From NCBI GenBank assembly GCA_003695745.1, contig RFHW01000002.1, positions 1 through 7,387 of the forward strand: a stretch of 7,387 nt of DNA, in the 5' to 3' direction. Origin of the DNA: Methanobacteriota archaeon (lineage in GTDB: Archaea; Hydrothermarchaeota; Hydrothermarchaeia; Hydrothermarchaeales; SZUA-236). The position numbers and the translations under genes are program-made. Shown piece after piece: positions 5,526-7,387 of the stretch (positions are counted from its first letter, which is position 1; each line of letters opens with the position of its first letter). A model generated the notes under the pieces. That model was not told the DNA's origin and did not search any database. It saw nothing but the letters and a program-made list of their open reading frames with translations.

Positions 5526-6572
5526 TCATATGCTCCTCAGCCTGCAGCATCTCTTGCAGACCGACAGTAGGTTATTGGTAAGCAGCATCTTTCGAAACCC
5601 TGCCATATCCCCGTTGTTCCAGAGTTCTTCAAAACCTCTTTTTTTCAGGCTGCCGAAGGTCTTCCTGATGATGTGGCAATAGACAAGGCTCCCCTCTGTG
5701 TTTATCCTTGGAATGAGCAGGTGCTTGCAAAAAAGGGTTCTGCCCTCTCTTATGCGGCCGCCCAGGAACTCCTCAGGATATAGCTCGGCCACCTTCGGGA
5801 TGAGAGAGACCCTGATGCCCCGCTCCCCTGCCAGGCCGTCTATCCGCTCCTTGAGCCCTCTGAGCTCATCTGCATGGTAGCCGTAGCCGCCGCCCTCCTT
5901 TATGTTGGCTGCAATGGGCAGGTCGCCTGCGGCCCTCACCTCCTCTGGCGTGCAGAACATCTCAGGCTCAAGACGATACTCCCCTATGCCCAGCTCTCTG
6001 ATCAGGCTGAACACATGGGGGATGCTGCCTATGTTCTCTTCCATGATGACGGTGTTCACAGAGACAGGCTGATATGGTGAAAGCATCCGGATGGCCTCAA
6101 CGGTCTGGTCAAAGGCGGCCTCCGAGCCCCTTATCCTGTTATGAAGCTCCCTTGGGCCGTCTATGGAGAGGCCGATGCTCAGGATGTTATTGTATCCCCT
6201 GAGCTGCCCCACCCTCTCCTCTGTGAGGAGCGTGCCGTTGGTGGTCATCCTCACCTTCAGACCCCTCTCGCTGAGTAGGTCAAGGATGTCAAAGATATCC
6301 TGCCGCAGGAATATCTCACCGCCTATGAGGCGTATCTCACCCGTGCTCTCCGGAAGGCCCTCCACGATATCCCTGACCTCTTTCAGGGTGAGCTCGTCCC
6401 TTGATCCCCTGTCCCGGAAGCACATCTGACAGCTCAGATTACACCGCAGCGTGAGCTCCAGCGTGGCCTTCGTGGGCAGAGGGGTGGCCCCTTCCATGAT
6501 CTCTTCCTTGAGCCTTCTGAACTCTGACCTGCGCTCCAGCTCGATTGCACGTCCCGCCGACATTATCTCCAT
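5526..6572 (-). CDS. Radical SAM protein with SPASM/twitch C-terminus
   Basis: Uses S-adenosylmethionine and a [4Fe-4S] cluster to make a 5'-deoxyadenosyl radical; the substrate is unknown. The SAM cluster ligands are C44, C48 and C51 (CNLSCQMC), in the usual TLRCNLSC context. Further core motifs are GGE (84-86), MTTNGTLL (109-116) and SIDG (136-139). The C-terminal third has the auxiliary-cluster pattern C282, C299, C339, C342 and C343, with the typical FEELWN...FRKMLL segment (314-331). Such SPASM proteins often modify peptides (RiPP maturases), but others act on sugars or lipids. No small Cys-rich precursor lies nearby, and the directly coupled glycosyltransferase argues for a glycan or headgroup role. 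M4 at 6563 is an alternative start; GAGG lies two bases from M1 and 11 from M4. 348 aa is normal for the family. Confidence 0.9.
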   Translation of the reverse strand: MEIMSAGRAIELERRSEFRRLKEEIMEGATPLPTKATLELTLRCNLSCQMCFRDRGSRDELTLKEVRDIVEGLPESTGEIRLIGGEIFLRQDIFDILDLLSERGLKVRMTTNGTLLTEERVGQLRGYNNILSIGLSIDGPRELHNRIRGSEAAFDQTVEAIRMLSPYQPVSVNTVIMEENIGSIPHVFSLIRELGIGEYRLEPEMFCTPEEVRAAGDLPIAANIKEGGGYGYHADELRGLKERIDGLAGERGIRVSLIPKVAELYPEEFLGGRIREGRTLFCKHLLIPRINTEGSLVYCHIIRKTFGSLKKRGFEELWNNGDMAGFRKMLLTNNLLSVCKRCCRLRSI

Positions 6573-6599
6573 CGCCTCACTTTCAAGCAGTATTCAGAT

Positions 6600-6617
6600 A
6601 ACCTCTCCATGGAGGTT
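6600..6617 (-). repeat. Palindrome between TATA box and transcription start of the radical SAM operon
   Basis: AACCTC (6600-6605) and GAGGTT (6612-6617) are perfect 6-bp inverted arms around TCCATG. The site abuts the TATA-like box and covers the expected start region, a classic repressor position in archaea. It could also be chance. Confidence 0.3.
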
Positions 6618-6626
6618 CTTTAAAAC
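6618..6626 (-). promoter_or_regulatory. TATA-like box of the radical SAM / glycosyltransferase operon
   Basis: The minus strand reads GTTTTAAAG. A start near 6597 would give a 25-base leader. The 82-base gap from the Fe-S gene, with no U-tract in it, also allows read-through from that gene. Confidence 0.4.
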
Positions 6627-6654
6627 TGTGTCGGCAATCCTGAAGAGCTCCTTT

Positions 6655-7387
6655 TCAGCTGTCCCAGGGCGCCTTGCCCTGCTGGAAGATGGTGATCTCA
6701 TCGGGCTTGGCCCCCACCAGATCGGCTACCGTCACCCTGTCGGTGCAGCTCTGGCACATATCCAGCATCTCCAGCCCCCTCTCCTTGAGCCTGCCTTTGA
6801 GCTTTCTCATGGCGGCCTCGGCCATGATGGGCTTGCCGCACTGGGAGCAGGAGATGATGGGGACCTCGAACTTCCTCTCCTCCCTCTCAAGGAAGGGCTT
6901 CAGATCAAGGACCCTCTCCATCTTGATGACCTTCTCAGGACATATCTCCTGGCAGAGGCCGCATCCTATGCAGAGGCTGTGGTTGTAGTAGATGTCGATG
7001 ACCTCATCACCCTCATGGCGAAGCGCGCCGGTGCCGCAGTGGAAGGCGCAGGAGCCGCAGAGGGTGCACTCCTTCTCGTCAACGGTCACAAATCCCACGG
7101 GCAGCTCGCCCTCCAGCCTCCCCTCTCTCACGCCCGTCTTCTCTGCGAAGCCTGCGATGAGGGTGTGGAAGAGGGCCCGCTTCCCCCCTTCTTTTATATC
7201 GATTGCTGTGAGGTCGGCAGGCCTCTTTTTCCTGAGGGCGCTCTTCCCAAGGCCTTTCAGCCTCTCCTCAAAGTCCTTCATCTGCCTTGCAAAGGCCTCC
7301 GGGTCCGTGCCGTCGCCTGAGAGCATCCTCACCCGCTCCTTACCAAGGCCGAAGAAGTCAAGAACAGACCTTGCCATGGCCGCTGAC
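6655..7387 (-). CDS. Fe-S electron-transfer protein, hydrogenase/heterodisulfide-reductase type (5' end cut by window)
   Basis: Cytosolic electron carrier or subunit of a soluble redox complex. Numbering here is from the ATG at 7377. Two [4Fe-4S] motifs are clear: C104, C107, C110, C114 (CTLCGSCAFHC) and C136, C139, C142, C146 (CIGCGLCQEICP). They are followed by C177-x2-C180 (SCSQCGKPIM) and C208-x2-C211 (MCQSC), probably one zinc or rubredoxin-like site. Residues 1-44 (ERVRMLSGDGTDPEAFARQM) resemble the C-terminal end of an MvhD-type hydrogenase delta subunit, suggesting an MvhD-ferredoxin fusion; this is a memory-based judgement. The frame stays open past that ATG to the window edge, with no Shine-Dalgarno, so the gene probably begins further right. 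The partner (HdrA-, FdhA- or hydrogenase-like) would be there too. The dicluster ferredoxin call is firm; the complex is not. Confidence 0.85.
   Translation of the reverse strand, partial: SAAMARSVLDFFGLGKERVRMLSGDGTDPEAFARQMKDFEERLKGLGKSALRKKRPADLTAIDIKEGGKRALFHTLIAGFAEKTGVREGRLEGELPVGFVTVDEKECTLCGSCAFHCGTGALRHEGDEVIDIYYNHSLCIGCGLCQEICPEKVIKMERVLDLKPFLEREERKFEVPIISCSQCGKPIMAEAAMRKLKGRLKERGLEMLDMCQSCTDRVTVADLVGAKPDEITIFQQGKAPWDS

Noticed and set aside
5524..5550. Longer glycosyltransferase start at 5550 (nine extra residues)
   Set aside because: No Shine-Dalgarno precedes it and the extra residues come before the typical MKILI start. GAGGAG is well placed for 5523.
6451..7320. Plus-strand 289-aa ORF
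   Set aside because: It is antisense to the Fe-S protein and the start of the radical SAM gene, both of which have clear cysteine motifs.

Overview
The window looks archaeal, from a euryarchaeote-like anaerobe that I cannot place more precisely. The genes use AGG/AGA arginine and ATA isoleucine codons freely and are moderately GC-rich. The spaces between them are AT-rich, with TATA/BRE-like boxes placed where archaeal promoters have them. A Tat-exported molybdoenzyme, an electron-transfer protein with two [4Fe-4S] clusters, and a lipoprotein with a Pro/Thr/Ala linker fit an anaerobic archaeon. Some Chloroflexota share parts of this picture, so a bacterial source is not excluded.

Layout, left to right. 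1-1070 (-): first third of a TtrA/SrrA-type molybdopterin oxidoreductase, cut by the left edge. 1071-1230: its promoter, a leader hairpin and strong Shine-Dalgarno. 1231-2211 (-): unrecognised 326-aa protein with a winged-helix-like N-terminus. 2212-2422: divergent promoters flanking an inverted repeat. 2423-2695 (+): 90-aa degenerate HNH-like zinc protein, the only plus-strand gene, sharing its stop-codon bases with the next gene. 2692-4380 (-): lipoprotein with three rhodanese domains, a Pro/Thr linker and an unknown C-terminal domain. 4381-4437: U-tract terminator followed by a promoter. 4438-5523 and 5526-6572 (-): family-4 glycosyltransferase and radical SAM/SPASM protein in one tight operon. 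6573-6654: their promoter, with a palindrome. 6655-7387 (-): 3' part of an Fe-S electron-transfer protein (possible MvhD-type N-terminus), cut by the right edge. No stretch over 300 bases lacks a gene. I saw no tRNA, rRNA, CRISPR array, insertion sequence or integrase.

How the genes may work together (inference). The Tat-exported molybdoenzyme and the lipid-anchored rhodanese would both act outside the membrane, on inorganic sulfur compounds. A tetrathionate reductase makes thiosulfate, the classic rhodanese substrate. The winged-helix-like and HNH-like proteins lie between them under divergent promoters and could regulate either. The radical SAM/glycosyltransferase pair looks like a separate glycan or lipid-headgroup module. 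The Fe-S protein belongs to a redox complex whose other subunits lie off the right edge.
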